The position numbers and the translations under genes were made by a program. Source: Victivallales bacterium (lineage in GTDB: Bacteria > Verrucomicrobiota > Lentisphaeria > Oligosphaerales > Oligosphaeraceae). From it: 7,365 bases of DNA. The notes beneath the pieces are model-generated. The model was given only the letters and a program-made list of their open reading frames with translations, did not search any database and was not told the origin of the DNA. The number at the start of each line of letters is the position of its first letter. Position 1 is the first letter of the stretch. Of the stretch, positions 5,007 through 7,365 are shown piece by piece. The stretch spans positions 1 to 7,365 of the forward strand of contig JAGCTA010000228.1 in assembly GCA_017963875.1 (NCBI GenBank), given 5' to 3'.

Positions 5007-7365
5007 GACGAACCGCCTTATGACACTACTGTCGATGGCATCATCTATCACATTGAGAATTTCAAGGCGACAGTGACGGGTGTCGAAGACACAAGCATCA
5101 TGTTAGGCGGAATTTATTCTGAGGTTGATGGCTTTCCTGTAACAGCAATAGGTGACAATGCCTTCAAAAACTGCACAGCACTTGAGATAATATCAATTCC
5201 CGACAGTGTCACATCGATAGGCAACAGTGCTTTCTACTATTGCTCTTCTCTCCAAGCAATTGGGATTCCCACGAGCGTGACCTCGATAGGCGATATCGCT
5301 TTCTACCGATGCAAAGCACTCTCTTCAATCGTTATTCCTCATGGCGTCACAACTATTGGGCATGATACCTTCCAGTACTGCACTTCACTTCAAGAGGTTA
5401 CGATTCCAGATAGTGTGACATCAATTAGTTGGCAGGCCTTTTTAGGATGTACTTCTCTTAAGAATGTCACAATTCCTAGCAGTGTAACCTCAATTGGCGA
5501 GAAAGGTTTTAACAACTGCGGTTTGACTAATCTAATTCTTCCCGAAGGGATTAAAAGCCTTAGTTCGCAGGTTTTTGGTTTCTGTCCTCTTCAAAAAACG
5601 CTCAACATACCTGCGTCAATGAAATACATAAATGGCGGCGCATTCGGTAATAGCAACAATTTGGAGGAGTTCACCATTTCAGATGGCAATACTTCTTTCC
5701 AAGTGCAAGATGGTGTACTGTTCGATGCTGGGATGACACGCCTTGTGGCATATCCGTCTGCCAAAAAAGATACTGTTTTTGTCATTCCAGATGGGATAAC
5801 CTCAATTTACAATGCATTCTCAGGTTGTAAGTTCCTTCAGGAAATCACAATTCCCAATAGTGTGACTACTATTGCCATGGATACTTTTTTCGGCTGTTCA
5901 TCCCTCCTTTCAATCACGATTCCAGATAGCGTAACCACAATAGGCAATTCTGCCTTTTCTGTATGTTCATCGTTGAAAAGCATTGTTGTTGGTTCTGGAG
6001 TAACAAACATACATGATTCAGCGTTTACAGCCTGCAACAAATTGTCATACGTGCAGACAGACAACGAGTATGTCAAGGAATGGTTTGCCGCCAAGTTCCC
6101 AAACGTGCATATTTACGGCATGGACGAGACGCCGACATACGACACCACAGTCGATGGCATTATATATCACGTTGAGAATTTCGTGGCAACGGTGACGGGC
6201 GTCGAGAACGATGAAATCAATTCCGTTGCTATTCCTGCCGAAGTGGATGGAGTTCCCGTGACGGCCATTGGTACAGGGGCGTTTGCTTTATGCCGTTATT
6301 TGTCAAGTGTCACCTTGCCAGAAGGCATCACGCTGATTGATGACAGAGCATTTATTAATTGTTATAGACTGTCGGCCATCGAATTGCCGTCCACATTGGT
6401 GTCGATTGGCACAGAAGCATTCAACTATTGCGAAAGTCTGGCTGCCTTGACGATTCCCGCAAGCGTTGAAATCATTGGAGAATCTGCTTTCGGCGGCCAG
6501 AACCAACTCAGCGCAATAGTTGTGGACGAGGGCAATGAACATTTCGTCTCCATTGACGGAGTGCTCTATGAAAAGGATGATGAGGGAGTTCCGACAGTCC
6601 TTCTGCGCTATCCGCCGAAGAAGGAAGGGAGTTCGTTCAGTGTCCCGAATGGCGTAGAGGTTTTGTCTGGATATTCATTCTCAAACTGCGAAAAACTGAC
6701 CACAATAACGCTTTCCGCCAGCGTGGATGATGCGCTGAGTGCCATTGGCGATGGATATGGTGCCCTCAACTACTACGGCAAACTGGCAACCGTCAATGTC
6801 GAAGTGGGAAACACGCATTTTTCGTCGCGCGACGGGGTGCTTTTTACCGCCGACTTGTCCGAACTTCTGCTATATCCGCGTGGCAAAAAGAGTAGTGAGT
6901 TCACAGTTCCGGCGACTATGGTTGCAGGGGAGTACCTTCTGGCATACGCAAGGAGCCTCCAGAGAATCTTGGTGGAGGATGGCAACGAAGAGTTTGCTTC
7001 TCAAGATGGAGTGCTTTATTCCGCCGACTTGTCCACGCTTGTGGTTTATCCTGCTGGACGCAAGGAGGATGTATTTAGAATCCCAGATTCAGTGGAATTG
7101 ATTTCTGATTCATCATACTTCCGTTACTGGAATTTTAAAGCGCTGATCATTGGCGAGAATATGACAACGGTAAATTTCGATTCTCTTTTTAAAAATTTGT
7201 ATCTTGTATATGTCCAGACCGACAACGAGGCGGTTGCCGAGTGGTTTGCCGAGAACCGTCCCGATGTCACCGTCGTCGGCATGGACGAGGAGCCGCCTGT
7301 GCTGCCATACGACACAACCGTCAATGGCATCATCTACCACATCGAAGGCGGCGAGGCGAAGGTTG
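4887..7365 (+). CDS. Secreted BspA-like leucine-rich-repeat (LRR_5) protein (C-terminus off the right edge)
   Basis: Predicted exported surface or extracellular protein of the BspA-like LRR_5 family, usually linked to adhesion or protein binding. 826 codons are visible with no stop. The start ATG 4887-4889 is chosen because a signal peptide follows: a long polar/basic n-region, hydrophobic core 'IFTSALFLIALCIL' (20-33) and a likely cleavage after 'LQA' at residue 40. The body has 23-residue repeats of the form IPxSVTSIGxxAFxxCxSLxx; isoleucines 104, 127, 150, 173 and 196 are spaced exactly 23 apart. Larger modules start with YDTT-V-[DN]-G-II-YH at residues 45, 418 and 808 and end with VQTDNE...VxEWFA...GMDE, giving modules of about 373 and 390 residues. 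Interrupting islands of GNxxFxxxDGVL(F/Y)...YP occur once in module 1 and three times in module 2. No Shine-Dalgarno precedes the start (GCCAACAATC). Antisense open frames inside it are codon-bias shadows. Any membrane or cell-wall anchor would lie beyond the window. Confidence 0.92.
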   Translation, partial: MKKASFTQNSICCIINVRYIFTSALFLIALCILTNQHLQADEPPYDTTVDGIIYHIENFKATVTGVEDTSIMLGGIYSEVDGFPVTAIGDNAFKNCTALEIISIPDSVTSIGNSAFYYCSSLQAIGIPTSVTSIGDIAFYRCKALSSIVIPHGVTTIGHDTFQYCTSLQEVTIPDSVTSISWQAFLGCTSLKNVTIPSSVTSIGEKGFNNCGLTNLILPEGIKSLSSQVFGFCPLQKTLNIPASMKYINGGAFGNSNNLEEFTISDGNTSFQVQDGVLFDAGMTRLVAYPSAKKDTVFVIPDGITSIYNAFSGCKFLQEITIPNSVTTIAMDTFFGCSSLLSITIPDSVTTIGNSAFSVCSSLKSIVVGSGVTNIHDSAFTACNKLSYVQTDNEYVKEWFAAKFPNVHIYGMDETPTYDTTVDGIIYHVENFVATVTGVENDEINSVAIPAEVDGVPVTAIGTGAFALCRYLSSVTLPEGITLIDDRAFINCYRLSAIELPSTLVSIGTEAFNYCESLAALTIPASVEIIGESAFGGQNQLSAIVVDEGNEHFVSIDGVLYEKDDEGVPTVLLRYPPKKEGSSFSVPNGVEVLSGYSFSNCEKLTTITLSASVDDALSAIGDGYGALNYYGKLATVNVEVGNTHFSSRDGVLFTADLSELLLYPRGKKSSEFTVPATMVAGEYLLAYARSLQRILVEDGNEEFASQDGVLYSADLSTLVVYPAGRKEDVFRIPDSVELISDSSYFRYWNFKALIIGENMTTVNFDSLFKNLYLVYVQTDNEAVAEWFAENRPDVTVVGMDEEPPVLPYDTTVNGIIYHIEGGEAKV
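5019..6137 (+). repeat. Large module 1 of the BspA-like protein (residues 45-417)
   Basis: Opens with YDTTVDGIIYHIENF and a 'VDGFPVTAIGDNAF' turn into the first leucine-rich repeats. It carries about ten 22-23-residue repeats plus one GN...DGVLF island (5682-5756), and closes with VQTDNE...EWFAAKFP...YGMDE (6051-6128). The opening DNA is closely similar to that at 6138, including a shared GTCGATGGCAT and TTGAGAATTTC, so the modules are related at DNA as well as protein level. Confidence 0.8.
6138..7307 (+). repeat. Large module 2 of the BspA-like protein (residues 418-807)
   Basis: Opens with YDTTVDGIIYHVENF and 'VDGVPVTAIGTGAF'. It has fewer canonical 23-residue repeats than module 1 and three GN...DGVL...YP islands (6528-6614, 6804-6878, 6978-7052). 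It closes with VQTDNEAVAEWFA...VVGMDE (7212-7289). A third module opens at 7308 with YDTTVNGIIYHIEG and is cut by the window edge. Confidence 0.8.

Noticed and set aside
6303..6542. Minus-strand open frame within the LRR gene
   Set aside because: Antisense to repeat-encoding DNA whose plus-strand product is clearly BspA-like; the Cys/Asn-rich translation is a mirror of the repeats.
5019..7365. Regular short protein repeats considered as a CRISPR or DNA satellite
   Set aside because: The periodicity is in protein (23 residues) with divergent DNA and an unbroken reading frame; no identical repeats with unique spacers.

Overview
The window holds four protein-coding genes and no RNA genes, insertion sequences or CRISPR arrays that I can see. 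Three genes lie on the minus strand (kinase, then an uncharacterised 264-residue protein, then a Gfo/Idh/MocA oxidoreductase that runs off the left edge). One gene lies on the plus strand, divergent from the kinase: a secreted BspA-like leucine-rich-repeat protein that runs off the right edge. Protein style points to a free-living or gut-associated bacterium of the PVC superphylum, most likely Lentisphaerota/Victivallales or Kiritimatiellota. The hints are a large eukaryotic-like Ser/Thr kinase with an 'MDWG' activation-loop start, a Gfo/Idh protein with a CxxC...CPYSA insertion, modular BspA repeats, and mostly absent Shine-Dalgarno sequences. This is inference from recollected family style, not a database result.

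Layout. Positions 1-1133 (minus): NAD(P)-dependent Gfo/Idh/MocA oxidoreductase, 377 residues visible, C-terminus missing. Positions 1204-1998 (minus): 264-residue protein of unknown function, 70 bp upstream of the oxidoreductase gene and probably co-transcribed with it; together they look like a small carbohydrate-derivative catabolic unit. Positions 1999-2204: gap with no convincing gene. Positions 2205-4550 (minus): 781-residue membrane Ser/Thr kinase with a cytoplasmic N-terminal kinase domain, one transmembrane helix and an outward-facing C-terminal dCache-type sensor domain. Positions 4551-4886: AT-rich divergent intergenic region containing a tandem pair of the palindrome GGTATACC. Positions 4887-7365 (plus): BspA-like LRR_5 protein with a signal peptide, built from large modules of about 373 and 390 residues, with a third module beginning at the edge.

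How they may work together: the kinase is built to bind a small ligand outside the membrane and signal by phosphorylation inside. The divergent surface-type repeat protein shares its upstream region and could be co-regulated, but nothing in the sequence proves a functional link. The sugar-type oxidoreductase pair downstream of the kinase could be a pathway responding to the sensed ligand; this is speculative. The two most worthwhile leads are the kinase-TM-dCache receptor with its HKD/DWG catalytic variants and palindromic intergenic region, and the uncharacterised 264-residue partner of the oxidoreductase.
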